Assembly (NCBI RefSeq): GCF_047495875.1
Contig: NC_092485.1
Span: 3,978,890 to 4,042,889 of the forward strand
From: Pithys albifrons albifrons
Lineage: Eukaryota > Chordata > Aves > Passeriformes > Thamnophilidae
DNA: 64,000 nt
Direction of reading: 5' to 3'
Under the pieces are notes generated by a model. It was not told where the DNA came from. It saw only the letters and a program-made list of their open reading frames with translations, and made no database searches. The position numbers and the translations under genes were made by a program. Positions 24,661 through 36,650 of this stretch are shown here, piece after piece (position 1 is the stretch's first letter; each line of letters starts with the position of its first letter).

Positions 24661-24900
24661 ATCACAGAATGGTTTGACTTGGAAGGGACCTTAAAGACCA
24701 TCTCATTCCACCTCCTGCCATGGGCAAGGACATCTTCCACTAGCACAGGTTGCTCCAAGCCCTGTCCAGCCTGGCCTTGGACACTTCCAGGGATGGGGCA
24801 GCCACAGCTTTCTCTGGGCAACCTTTGCCACGGCCTGTCCACCCTCACAGGGAGGAATTTTTTTCCTAATATCTGATCTAAACCTTGCGTGCAGGGGGTT
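24661..24900 (-). mobile_element. CR1 retrotransposon fragment (3' end, antisense)
   Basis: This is the reverse complement of a CR1 3' end. It begins 'atcacagaatggtttgacttgg', passes through 'catgggcaaggacatcttccac' and 'aggttgctccaagccctgtcc', and ends near 'cctaatatctgatctaaac'. Identity to the copy at 42.1 kb is high over its whole length. The 5' truncation is typical of CR1. Confidence 0.9.
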
Positions 24901-26814
24901 CCTCTTGATGTTTGATGTCTGTATGGCTGAGTCTGCCCAATCCTGCACCCACACGTTGCCCCCCAGCCTTGGGGTAGCAGGAGCTGCAGGAGGTGCCCTC
25001 AGGGGTGACACAGAGCCGGGGATGGCTCATTGTCCCCAGTGCACTGGGTAGGATGTCAGCTCATGGCCATGCTCTGTCATGTTCAGATAATGTTTGAAAG
25101 CACAGATTCTTCTTCCTGGATGATCTCTCTTGCCGTTGGCAGTGACTGTTCACAAATACTCTGCAAAACCTTCACTGTAAGGCACAGCATAGAAGTTGGG
25201 CTTCAGCTGACAGCTCTGCTGCACAGCAGCTCCAGTCTGTGCTGGATTTGTTCTGTCTCTGGATGAAAACGTGGCTGAAAAAGATACAAAACTGCTGTGG
25301 TCAAAGTGAAGAGCTGTTGTTGTCCCATAAGTGTAGATGTACGTAAAATTTAATTATTTAAATGTATTAATTTCTTGCTTGCACTGTTGTTTTATCACTT
25401 TGCAATGGAACAACTTTTTGAAAATTGGAAAATGTTGAGCAGGAAAATTGTGTGTAGTGAGTTTTACTCCCTGCTTGCCACAAAACCTTTCACTTTCGGG
25501 GTTTCCCTTGAACCAGAGCCCTCTGCCTGTAGAGGACCATGTCCCAGCACTTGCCTGGGGCACTGTGGTGTTCCAGGCTTGTGTTAATTTGGAGGTGCTC
25601 AGCTCCTGACCTTTTGCATTGGTCTGGGGGTGTTCTGCCAATGGCATCTCCCATATCCACAGGTCTTGTGCCACCTTTCCTCGTCTTCTCCAGAGCTCTT
25701 CTATGGTGCAGGTTTCCCTGTGTGTTTACAAGAAGTCACCCCATTGCTGACTGGCATTTCCCTGCCAGTGCCACGCATGGATTTTTTTCCTGTCTTGGGC
25801 TGCACTTCCACGTTATCCACGAGTAAAGCTGCTCTGAGATCCCTGTGCCCAGTGATCAGGCTGTTGGTGCCCACCATGGGTCACCAGCATCCTTTGTGGG
25901 GACAGACTCCTCTGAGAAGGTCCTTGTGAACCATTTCATCTGTGCCATTATGAAAGATTCTGTATTCAGAGAATAGTTTTGGGAATTTCACCCAGGAGAG
26001 CCGGGAGGTCACCCTGGTGCTGCTGGGGCGTGTTGGGGAGCGCAGTGTGAGCAGCTGTTTCCTGCCACAATCATCCAAACAGCAAGAGGGATGTGGCAGG
26101 GTCTGTGTCCTCCCTGGGAGGGAGAAACTGCCTCAGCCAAAGGTGGGAATTAAGAGGCTGGCAATGAGAAGCAGCCAGGGAAATGTATCCCTGAGCAGAA
26201 TGAGAAACCCATTACCGCTCTCTTTCTCCTGTCTTGTCAGTGACACGGAGACGTGCAGCCCAGGGACAGAGCTCCTTTGTCACCTCTCAGGAACACCCGT
26301 CTCCGGCTCCTGGCAGGAACAAGCCTAAAGAGCGGCTGTTCGCTGACATGAGCTCATGAGCTCAGTGTGGGCTTTCAGCGGCGTGAATTATTTTAAATAC
26401 CAAAACAGAGATCAGCATCAGTCGGGTGGGGGGTGCCCGCAGGTGAGGGCAGCTGAGTGGGGGCTGTGCGAGGGAACATTTGCTCACAGGGGATTCAGGC
26501 AGAGCTGCAGAGGGCAGGGTTATCCCCCTGTGTGTGCTGGGGGTTTGTGTGTCCGTGGTGGGGGGTGATGGGGCTTGGGTGCAGAGAGGGCAGGTGGAAC
26601 GGTGGCTCATCCTCAGCCTCTTCCCACGGTCACCCTGAGGTGGTGGGGGATGTCTCTCCCCAAGGCAGGCTGAAATTGTCCTTCAATTGCCAAGCCTGGA
26701 GCACATAAGAAATGAATAATTTGGGATGAAGGAGAACTTTGTGGTGGTTTTCTGAGTCCGTGCAGTCAGACACTTCTATGGTCACATTAAGCAAGCTGGT
26801 CTAGTGTGCCTGTT

Positions 26815-26880
26815 CATGATGGGGGTGGAAGAAGATGAACTTTCAGATCCCTTCCAACCCAAACCATTCTGTGATGGTGG
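26815..26880 (+). mobile_element. Short CR1 3' tail remnant (sense)
   Basis: Only the last 60 or so bases of a CR1 end are recognisable, including 'cccttccaacccaaaccatt' followed by 'ctgtgatgg'. It is a heavily truncated or eroded insertion. Confidence 0.65.
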
Positions 26881-28488
26881 TGATGAGCAAGGCTGAGGTC
26901 AAGCCAGGACATATATTGCAGTCAGGTCTGGACAGGGATGAGACACAATCCAGTGACCTTCAGGTACATTTGTGGTGACAAGGAGGGTACAGAAAATGCT
27001 GTCTGAACCCTTGCATGGTGTCCACATCAGAATGTTGTTCTGATGGTCCCAGGGCTCCTCTGGAAGGGCTGTCATTGCTTCCAGCTGCTTTGTGGGAGCT
27101 CGAGGTGGTGCTGGAAGTCGTGGCTGAGCTGGGAACCAAGCCAATACTTCCTGTGTGGGGTTGTCCAAGCTGGACCCACATTAGATGAGACAGACATGGA
27201 AGTGAAGGGATTTGGATTGTCTTTAATGTTGATATTCTTTGTGAGGGGAGTCTGCCAGCTTAGCAGAGGTGCTGGTGATGAGGTGGAATGGGCAGAGGGT
27301 TACAGGGGTCCTCTCCACCAGCTCCTGTGTCTGCCTGGGCATGAGCTGTGTGGAAGGGCGGATGGAGAGCTCTGATGTAAACATGCCTCATGCTGCTGGA
27401 GTGCCTCTGAAGTGAGCACATGCTTCCTAAGGAAATTCCAGCCTGGTGATTCCTGATTCAGCCTGGCAGCTGCCTGTGCAAGCCAGGAGGATGGGGGTAG
27501 GGATCAGCAGGGCTCTAGCCATGCCTCAGGCCTGAAGGAGCTCTAAGTCCTTTGGCAGCACCCACAAAACCAAAACAAGAACAAAACCTGACTGGTTTTG
27601 TGCCTTGTTTCTATAAAGATTTTGGGCAGAGGTTTCCAGCTCAAGTCTTGCTTTGTCTATATGGGTGAAAATACATCAGTTGAAGGAGTTTCTTCATGTG
27701 ACTGTTATCACAGAGCTATCAGGAAGAGCATATGGATAATTTGATTGACGTTGGGTCTTCTGGACTCAAAGTCCAAGCTGTCTCTTTGTGTAGGTTTTAG
27801 TCATTGCCTGTAAGTTTTATTAGAGCAGGAAATTTGTCTCCCAGATTGGTAGTCACTCCCCTATACGTGATGCTGCTGGCAGGGTTTGGTGGCTGATCTC
27901 ACCACATGCTCCCACCTTAGTGGCAGCTGCTTTTTGGCACCTTTGTGAAGGCTGGGAGAAGTTTCTGACTGAAAACCACCTGCTTGAGGCACTTCTGGCT
28001 CTGGGATGGAGGGGAGATGCTGGTGCCTTCAGTGTGTATGTGGCTGCATGACACTTCTTCCTCAGGTTTCCAGATTAAATCAGAGAGGGCTTAAAGGCAT
28101 AAAACACCTCTTATTTCCTCTGTTGCTCCACACAACATACCCTGCAGGAGACATCGTTTTAGCCAAGCTTGCAGATGGATGGCTGGGTGTGTGAGCTGCA
28201 GGCTTTGTCTTGGGCTAGAGCTGATTATCCCCTCCCATGGCTGAGCAGAGTACGTTATAAACAGCTAAACCACACAGCACATTAACATGCAGAGGTTGAA
28301 CCAAGTGGCAAAACATCAAGCCTGAACTGCTCACCAGTAAGTTAGGAGACCTGCTTAATTCCTGTTGCGCTTAGAGACATCCTCACTTTATCTCAAGGAC
28401 TGTGTAATTAGAAAGCCTCCTTTGAATTTTATCTGCAGGGCACAGTGGATCTAATCCTTTGCTCTGTGTGTTTCCTTTATTTCCACAG

Positions 28489-28555
28489 AACCATGTGAGG
28501 GACATTGCCGGGGCTCAGGACACGCACAGGGTACACGGAGTTTGCCTTTCCCAGG
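28489..28555 (+). promoter_or_regulatory. PLXNA2: PLXNA2 5' UTR segment with start-stop uORF
   Basis: The acceptor tttcctttatttccacag ends at 28488. The first 67 bases of this exon precede the ATG at 28556. They contain an ATG at 28493 followed directly by TGA (28493-28498), a minimal start-stop reading frame. It has A at -3, a favourable initiation context, and lies in frame with the main start 63 bases downstream. No other ATG intervenes. Start-stop elements are known in other vertebrate mRNAs to hold ribosomes and reduce downstream initiation. Whether this one does so is inference. Confidence 0.7.
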
Positions 28556-29743
28556 ATGGATCAGAGGAAGAACTGGCCTCGGGTACTGGACTCTGATGGC
28601 TGGTCAGTGGCTTTGCTCTGTCTCCTCCTGGCATCGCTCTCCCGGAGTGTGTCCAGCAATGCCTTGTTCAGCACTTTCCACTCCGAGAACCGAGACTGGA
28701 CGTTCAACCACCTGACTGTCCACCAAGGCACTGGAGCAGTCTATGTTGGGGCTATCAACAGGGTTTACAAGCTTTCGGGTAACCTGACCATTTTGGTGGC
28801 TCACAAAACTGGTCCAGAGGAGGACAATAAATCCTGCTACCCACCCCTCATTGTCCAGCCATGCAGCGAGATCCTCACCCTCACCAACAATGTCAACAAG
28901 CTGCTCATCATTGACTACTCTGAGAACCGGCTGCTGGCCTGTGGCAGCCTCTACCAGGGGGTCTGCAAGCTGCTGCGCCTCGATGACCTCTTCATCTTGG
29001 TGGAGCCCTCACACAAGAAGGAGCACTACCTCTCCAGCGTCAACAAGACGGGCACCATGTATGGGGTGATCGTGCGCTCGGAAGGCGAGGATGGGAAGCT
29101 CTTCATCGGCACGGCGGTGGATGGGAAGCAGGATTATTTCCCCACCCTCTCCAGCCGCAAACTTCCCCGGGACCCAGAGTCATCAGCTATGTTGGATTAC
29201 GAGCTCCACAGTGACTTTGTCTCATCCCTCATCAAAATCCCCTCAGATACTTTGGCCCTCGTTTCGCACTTTGACATCTTTTACATCTACGGCTTTGCCA
29301 GCGGCAACTTTGTCTATTTTCTGACTGTGCAGCCCGAGACCCCCGAGGGCGTCTCCATCAACTCTGCCAGTGACCTCTTTTACACCTCTCGCATCGTCCG
29401 TCTCTGCAAAGATGACCCCAAGTTCCACTCCTACGTGTCTCTGCCCTTTGGCTGCGTCAAGGGGGACACGGAGTATCGCCTCCTGCAAGCAGCGTACCTC
29501 TCCAAGCCAGGGAAAGTGCTGGCCAAGTCCCTCAACATCACGGCGCAGGAGGATGTCCTCTTTGCCATCTTCTCCAAGGGGCAGAAGCAGTACCATCAAC
29601 CACCCGACGACTCCGCGCTCTGCGTGTTCCCCATTCGCACCATCAACGCTCAGATCAAGGACCGCCTGCAGTCCTGCTACCAGGGGGAGGGCAACCTGGA
29701 GCTCAACTGGCTGCTGGGGAAGGATGTGCAGTGCACTAAAGCG
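28556..29743 (+). CDS. PLXNA2: Plexin-A2, first coding exon (signal peptide and most of Sema domain)
   Basis: This exon encodes residues 1-396 of plexin-A2, a single-pass cell-surface receptor for class 3 and class 6 semaphorins that acts with neuropilins in axon guidance and cell migration. The start at 28556 ([10 protein letters not shown]) is chosen because it matches the known N-terminus of PLXNA2 and has A at -3 and G at +4. Residues 16-34 form a hydrophobic signal peptide. The Sema propeller begins at about residue 37 ([20 protein letters not shown]) and continues past the exon. Sequons lie at N76, N91, N163 and N327, and conserved cysteines include C94, C103, C129, C137, C284, C300, C374 and C393. 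The sequence fits PLXNA2 far better than PLXNA4, for instance in [20 protein letters not shown]. The exon ends phase 0 at AAAGCG|GTGAGG. It is unbroken, and only the start of the roughly 1900-residue protein. Confidence 0.97.
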
Positions 29744-31122
29744 GTGAGGATGCTCTGGATGTTGGTTTTGGTAGCCCTAATGAACTGGGAACAGCACCTG
29801 GCCCTATGGAATATGAGTTTGCAGAATGGGATAAATTTTTCTGTGCCTCAGTTTCCCTGAATGCAGAACAGTCATAGTGCTCTTCCCCTTTAAGCCATGT
29901 TCTTATCAGGCCATTGGTGATGACAGTGAAAGGAAGGGGTGGCATTAAGGCAGAGTAAAGGTGTACAGCTCACTGGAAATCTTTGCTATTCCCCACCCGT
30001 GGCTCTGGAAGTTGGGGGAAGTTTCTCACCCTTCCCAAGCAGGAGAGTGGTATCAACAAATTAACAAGATAAATGACAATTGTGTCTTTTGCATTTTTAT
30101 TCAGCTGATTTCTTTAATCTTGATTCACATGCACATTGTTCTTAGGCTGACTTAGGAATCCCAGGGTCTTCTTTTGCTCAGCATGTTCAGTTTGGCTGCT
30201 GGGGAGAGATAAACATGGATTAAATGAAATGAAAGGGGGAAGATGAGAATCTTAAGTGCTGGCTTGCACGAGGAGGCTCATCCCACCACAGTTACAGCTC
30301 AGTGTGCCCAAGAATTTGGTAGTTTATGTCCCTGGTGGAAGATAAGTGGATGGCACTCAGTGGGAAGGTGAGTGGCCACCCATGTCACCTCCTGCCACCA
30401 ATGGCAGGTAGGAATTCGTTTGAGAAATCTCAGCTGATGTGGCTTAATACCACTGAGCTGTCAGCAGAATGATCTTCTCTTGCTCATGGCAAGTGGTGCT
30501 CCAGGGAGAAGCTGGTGTCCATATTCCAGGTGTTGTAGAAAAGAAACTGAGGCACAGACAGGTGGTTTGTACCAGAGTACATGGCTGGGTTGTGTCAAGA
30601 GTGAAAGTTCATCTTCCCACAAAGTACTTTGGTGGTTTCTGTTGCCCTGTGTGTTCATCCACTTTTCCAGGGCATGAGATCAGCCATGTCCAGCTGACCT
30701 CTGGCTTGTGACAGACCCCAGCCTGTCTCACACCACTGCTGGCACTGCAGGCAGCAGGACTGGTATGGTTTGCAAGGGAAGCCTTTGCTGATATGGGCAT
30801 GGTGGGCACTTTCCTGCTTATCTGGAAATCAGGTTGAGAGGGGATGAAATCACTGGGGAAGAGAATCCCTGCATGGCCACGCAGTGGGGCTAAACCCAGG
30901 AGAAACTTAGTAGATTTAGAAAATGAGTGAAAATGTCTACTGACTTGGGGTTCCTCCCTAACACAAGCACATTTTGGAGCAGTTGTAGCCTGGCCTGGGA
31001 ACACGCCACTGGGAAGTCACTGGGAGGTTGGCACTGCCAGCTCCCCTTTGCATGACCCCAAGTGTGTGGGGCTGCCCCGTGCTCTGCTCCACTCACAACT
31101 GCTCCAAACCTTGTTTTTCCAG
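29744..31122 (+). other. PLXNA2: PLXNA2 intron between the two coding exons
   Basis: The intron is 1379 bases, running from GTGAGG at 29744 to the acceptor ttgtttttccag ending at 31122. No repeat, RNA gene or extra exon was recognised. The coding frame stays open into the intron for 38 codons to a TGA at 29858-29860, so a retained intron would end the protein inside the Sema domain. Confidence 0.9.
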
Positions 31123-31305
31123 CCAGTCCCCATCGATGACAATTTCTGTGGGCTCGACATCAACCAGCCCCTGGGGGGCTCCACGCCCGTGGACGGGGTG
31201 ATGCTCTTCACCTCCAGCCGTGACAGGATGACTTCCGTGGCTTCCTATGTCTACAATGGCTACAGTGTGGTGTTCGTGGGGACTAAAACTGGCAAGCTGA
31301 AGAAG
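31123..31305 (+). CDS. PLXNA2: Plexin-A2, second coding exon (Sema domain continuation)
   Basis: This 183-base exon encodes residues 397-457, from [19 protein letters not shown] to the GTKTGKLKK motif typical of A-type plexins. It continues the Sema beta-propeller. C405 (NFCGLD) and the [21 protein letters not shown] stretch are conserved in PLXNA2. The acceptor is tttttccag|CCA and the donor AAG|GTAAG. Both ends are phase 0, so the reading frame joins cleanly with the previous exon (AAA GCG | CCA GTC). Nothing is missing or frameshifted. The next exon, expected to begin with the Ile-Arg-(Ala/Val)-Asp-Gly-Pro stretch of plexin-A proteins, was not found downstream in the window. Confidence 0.97.
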
Positions 31306-32308
31306 GTAAGCTTGTGTCCATGGCTTCAGAGAGACAGGATCTGGTTTTCATCTCTCTCAGCAGACTCTGATGCATCTTGCTGTTGTTGTGTCTTAAAGGC
31401 ATTTCCCACTGTGAAGCTGGGAGTCAATTGGGAGCAGAAATTGCAGGGTTGGGGGCACAGAGAGCCTTGTTGGTGAGGCAGAGTTGATCCCTCAGTGCTG
31501 TTAGAGCAGAGGGGTGTTGCTGTTTTTTTGAAGTGCCAAGTTTTGGGAAAGGTGCAGTGAAAGCTGCTGCAGGATGGTCCTGGAGAGGGTACCAAACAAG
31601 GCCATGCAGTTTCTCTGCAGCCTTCCAGCTCCAGAGCACCCCCTTGCATGGGCTGAGGGCACCTTCCTGCTCTTCCAGCCAGCAGCAGCAGAGTACTGGG
31701 GGTCTCAGCCCCAGCCAGCAACTCGTGTACTGCCTGCCTGTGTGTGATGTATTGTTTGTCTGGGATTTTTGTATTTTGTCATTCAGTGACCTGTGAATTG
31801 TGTTTGTGGGGCTGGTGCAGAAATTATCAGGGCAATATAATGGGCTGGTCTGATTAGGGAAACGTGAGGAGCTGGCTTGGAACTTCTGAGCACAAGTGAA
31901 CCTCAGCACATTGTATCTTGGTCTTGGATCATTCCTCCTTTTTGACAGAAGGGAATCTTGCAATAGCTTTTTCCCAGCAATCCTTTTGCAACTCCTGTAG
32001 AAGGCTGTGAGTTAAAAAGCTTTTGGTGATGACAAAATTGCTGATGGTGGCAGGATGTTTGGTCATGGAGAGATAGGAATGGGTTAACTTGGCTGCTTTT
32101 GGAACCAAGCCTGGGGCAAAGTCCTGCTGCTTCCCTCTGCCTCTTGCCTCCTGCTCTTCCCCCTGACAGTTGGATGATTGATCAGTCCTGAAAGATAACT
32201 TTCCTTGACCTCTGCATCAAAAACACTGGTGCTCCTTGCCCAGGGCAAAGAGATGCTCCTGCTGGTTCCTTCCCACAGCAAAGGGGTTTGGGAGGGCTCA
32301 GCTGACAG

Positions 32309-32430
32309 TCATAGAATGGTTTGGGTTGTGAGGAATCTGAAATACATGGAGTTCTACCTCCCTGTTATGACCAGGGACACCTTCCGCTAGACCAGGTTTC
32401 TCCAAGCCCTGTCCAACCTGGCCTTGAGTG
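32309..32430 (-). mobile_element. CR1 retrotransposon fragment (antisense)
   Basis: Begins 'tcatagaatggtttgggttg' and continues with 'accagggacaccttccgcta' and 'ctccaagccctgtccaacct', the reverse complement of a CR1 3' end. It is truncated early and moderately diverged. Confidence 0.85.
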
Positions 32431-32475
32431 AGTTGTAGGATTTGAAAGTCCAGTTGGGATTTTCCTGCTTCTGAG

Positions 32476-32520
32476 TCATAGAATCATACGGTATTATGAG
32501 TTGGAAGGGACCTCTCCCAG
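32476..32520 (-). mobile_element. CR1 3' tail remnant (antisense)
   Basis: The segment 'tcatagaatcatacggtatt' followed by 'gagttggaagggacctctc' is a second, very short antisense CR1 tail, 46 bases past the previous one. It may be an independent insertion or a piece of a nested arrangement. Confidence 0.65.
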
Positions 32521-34849
32521 GAGCTCCATATTTCAAATGAGTGTGGAAGTGGCCTTGGGATGTAAGCAGAGGTGTGTGAGACCCTTGTTGGTCTTTAGAG
32601 CTGGAGTTGCAGCTGGAATTCAGCTCATCAGTGGGTGCAGAAGTCTGATCCAGCTCCAGCAAAGCCAGGCTTAGAGATGCTGCTCTGGAAAGCTGAGAAC
32701 CTACAAATTAACCTCAGATATAAATGACAGCATTAGATGAACCTGCTAAATGCAGACCCTGCTTCTTCATACCAGGGAAAGAGTTAACAAATGTAATCAA
32801 CAGCAGGCTGTTAATTTTTTGTGTCCTTAAGCAGCAGGGAATTTCTTCCTCATCTATCCAGGAAGATACAAGGACAGGCAGATACTATACTTGAATGTCT
32901 GCATCATTTTAATTACATCAGTTCATTAATATTCATTCAGCACTTTACAAGTGCTGAGTAGTAGTAAATTAGGTGCCTCCCTGGTGCCTCTTGAGTGTCA
33001 GTGGGGCAATTTTGAACGTGGGGGAGAGGGGGTTTGTGAGCAGAGCCCTTCCCTTCCCTGCTCCCCCCGCTGTGGCACAAGGGAGAGCCAGGATTTTTTT
33101 AGCTAAATGGATGGAAGAGGAGCCCTCAGCACATCACAAATGCACATGCCAAGCTTTGAGCCAGCCAGGCAGCCTGGTGCTCACTGTTTGCAGGGTTTTG
33201 GGGGGGAGAGGGAAGTTGTCTCATTTAGAGGCAGTAAAAGCAAACAGCCTGTGCCTGCACACGAGGTATTTATGGTCCTGTTCCATGAATTATGTAGGAT
33301 TACAGAAGAAGCAGTCTCTTCAGCAGGGTTTAATTCCTTTTGCTGGTCTACACTGAACACCTTTTTGATGCAAAGTTAATCTATTCGTGCTTCCCTGTCC
33401 AGAGGAAGGGTTGTGGAATCCTTCACCTGAAATCCTTCACCCGTTAGAAGAAAACTGGTCCATTCCTGGAGTAAATTAATTCCAGACATTCACCACAGTC
33501 AGGCTTTCATGGCACCTGCTCTGATTTAACATGTATCAGAGCTGCCTGCAGCTGATGGGATCTGTGCCCCCTGTTATTAACTGGGACAACCATGGTCCTG
33601 TCCTCCCCAGTGAGGGGCTGAGGGTGTTGCTCTTCTCTGTCTTATGCTCCTGTCTACACCTTTGGTAAATCTTTCTTCATTTACACATGGGATTATCTTT
33701 TCCATGGCCCAAGAGGGGCCAGGTGAAGCGTAGGAAGCAGCTTTGCACTGAACTGTGGGGCTCGTGGGGCTCTCTGCAGAGCAGGCGTTGCACGCCTGGT
33801 AGGAATTTGACAAGTTGTCTCCAGTTTTTGTGCCTGTTCCAGGACCAGACATGTCTTGATGTCAGCAAGTGCTGAGGATGCTCAGGACTGTTTCCATATC
33901 TCTTCTTTCCCATCTGTGAGATGAGGATGGTAAAAATGTACACACCTCTGTAAGTGCCAGAGATCTGTGGATAGACACCTTATTCACCTGATCTGCTTTG
34001 CATCCTCCCCCATTGCATATCTACCCACACAACTAATGTCTGAAAGCTACATCACACCTATTCCCTCACCCACAGCTGTTGATTTCCTTTGGAAACAAGC
34101 TGATCCTCAGTCTGGGCTTTCAGGGAAAGTCAGGGAGCCAGCCCTGAAATCTTTCAAATTTGCCTGTGCTTCCCCAGTGAGAATTCGTTGCTGAAAATGT
34201 TATCTCACTGATGTCCTTCTGCCACTAGTTATTCACTCAACTGCTCCTGCCACGTTCCCTGGCAGAGCAGCTGCTGCTGTTTCAGCTTCTCTCCCCCAAA
34301 GTAGTGCAATGCTGAAGGTCCCCAAGCCCCTTGTGCCTGTGCTCTGGTACAACCCCGTGTTGTTCAGCTCCATCTTTTCCCTGTTTCCTGGGTATATTTG
34401 AAGACCCTTCCTGCTCCTTCCAGCAGCTAGCACTGGCTGAGGTGTGGAGGAAGAAGTTCTCTCTGCTGGGAAGTGATGCAGGGCCCTGTGGCAAGGCTGG
34501 CAGCTTTCCCAGCCTGAGCTCACCTCTTGCTTTGCTGATTTTGGAGCCCTGCAGGGTCCAGTCGATGTTGGCAGCCCAGGCAGGTCACCCATGGAGTCTG
34601 CTGTGGGATGGGCAGAGCTGCACTGGGGGGGTGTTGATATCAGAGCTGTGGCAAATAACATCAGTAATATCAGATAAACCATCTGACAGTGAACTTGGCA
34701 TCGTTCTTGTGGGGTACCAGAGTCTTAGCTGAGGTCAGGGTTTGTGTTTAGGTGGAGGGTGTGCTTGAACATCTCAGCTTCCTGGCTGGGGGAGCAAGGG
34801 GTGAAGGGTGTCATGTTAGAGATGTTGTCATTCAGAATGGTGGATTTCT

Positions 34850-35060
34850 CCAATAAAACAACTTTCATCGAGCAAAACTAGATGGGACATTAATGCAACA
34901 GTTAACAGCAACTAACTGCTGGGGGGAGATGTGTCAGCTTGCTTGTTCTGTTTATGGGCTTCATACAATTCCATCAATATTGATGTGTGATGCCTTTGAT
35001 TTTGACACTAATCATTGCCATGAATTAAATTTGCAGCCATATAATTAGGACTGCTATTAA
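34850..35060. promoter_or_regulatory. AT-rich block with ONECUT-like palindrome, possible enhancer
   Basis: A repeat-free stretch contains a perfect 14-base palindrome, catcaatattgatg (34972-34985), made of two inverted ATTGAT/ATCAAT half-sites of the ONECUT (HNF6) type. Nearby are homeodomain-type words (ccatgaattaaatt, catataattagg, ctattaatagg), acagttaacag and gacactaatcattgcc. This density in the intron of a neural receptor gene fits a developmental enhancer. It is judged from sequence alone, and conservation is untested. Confidence 0.3.
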
Positions 35061-36650
35061 TAGGGCCTCAAGCTAAGCACTGCTGTGCTAGTTGTCTTTT
35101 TCCTGATGGAAAACGGCATCCACGGAACTCAGTTAATGTGGTTTGCCTGGGAGATGCTGAGACTGATGTGAAAATTACCCTTGCAGTATTTAGAGGGGCT
35201 CCTCTGAAAGGCAGATGCACGGGGAGGGTCCAGCTCAGAGGTTTCCCAAGAACTGTGCTGGAGTTGCCTTTCAACTTCCAAGTGGTTTGCTGCTCTTAAG
35301 AGACGTAGACTTGGTGGGAGAGAGAAGGATTGCAGGGAGAAAAAAGCAACCTCCAGTTTGAAGGGCTGCTCTTGTCTTGTTGCCACTTCATCCCCATTCC
35401 TCATGCAAATCTTCCCGTTTCTTTCTCCTACCCAGTGCTGTTTCAAGCCTCTGTGCCTGTGCATGCCTGGTTTCATCTCATCAGGCTGAGCACAGTGGCT
35501 GGGATGGCAGAAAGGCTCCCCACTAAAAATCAATCTTGTATTTCATCCCAAGAGGTCTGTTTCTGATTAGATCTAATAAATCAGTGAAGTGCCCTTCATT
35601 CAGCTTGTCAATGGAGGACATTGTTTGTGATCAAGAATAAATAAATGTCTCTTCTATGTCTGGCAGTGCTGTCTGGGTATTATTTTGCCATCATGCTGTT
35701 TATGCTGGCTGTTGGATAAATGCAGTTCCTGCAGCCTTGCCTGCCTCCACATGAGCTGGGAATGCTCCTGGGTGGTACATGTGAGGGAAATGCAGGAACA
35801 GTGATGTTGTATCTGGTTTTTACCCAGCACTGACCTGCTCAGCAGTAATAAGGATTTCATCTTGGAGATGCTGGAGGTGTGGGGCATTGGCTGTTCAAAT
35901 TTCAGTGCTCCAGGCAAGAGCCCAGGTGTGGTTATTTCAGGTGCCCTGAAATACTGTTTGCATCTCAAATCACACCTGCATAAATGGGCATCACACTTTG
36001 TTCTGAATGCCTGACTGAACTGAACATGGCTCCAATCCATCCCAGCATGGAAGGGCACCCTAAAGAGCTGTTTGGGTTCTGTCTGCAGGAGAAGTGCTAC
36101 AGAGACTCATTTCCTGATTGGAAATGCACTCCTGTTCACCTGTTGAATCCCTGGATGTGTGGTGCAATGTCTGCCCTTGCTCCCAACCTCCTCTTTTCCA
36201 AGGGACAGTGATAACTGATTGGATTACGCAGCCAGGGGAAAGGCGAACTCTAAGTGTGTTGTTACGTCTTGGGACGTGATAGTTTTATTCAGCTTGGCTG
36301 ATTTCATCTGTTCCATTAGTGGGAATAAAATAGGTCTTTCACAATGAAATATATATGTCCAAACCTGTCCTTAAATGACTTCATTCTATGGATGGTTATC
36401 TCATCCTTTTAATTTATCCTTTATTATCGCCCCCACACGCACATTCCGCAGCACTTTAGGAAAAAGTCAGTTGCATCAGCATGTAGGGAAGCCAGGAGGA
36501 CATCAGGCTGTCATTGGACAGATGAAAATCACCCATTTCAGGTGCCTTCCAAAGAGGATGCCTGGGTTTAGCTGTAGGTTGTAAGGTCAGAGACTTTGCT
36601 GTACCCATGACCATTCCATCACTCTGGGAGTGCTGGATGTCCCAGCAGAG

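Larger units (their letters stand above)
8285..28488 (+). other. PLXNA2: Probable intron 1 of PLXNA2
   Basis: About 20 kb lie between the CpG-island donor and the acceptor of the first coding exon. I see no convincing coding exon here. The content is unique DNA with CR1 fragments near 15.8, 21.6, 24.7 and 26.8 kb, a T-rich/A-rich stretch at 24.07-24.56 kb, a GC-richer patch with paired splice-like signals at 13906-14036, and AT-rich blocks that look like regulatory elements (for example 10690-11130 and 24300-24500). The longest repeat-free frame (17449-18087) starts at a GTG and has no recognisable domain. The intron is inferred; its left end depends on which exon 1 donor is used. Confidence 0.5.

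Noticed and set aside
28505..28555. N-terminal extension of the plexin frame upstream of 28556
   Set aside because: The extension starts at TTG and an in-frame TGA lies at 28496. The ATG at 28556 matches the known PLXNA2 N-terminus and has a strong context.
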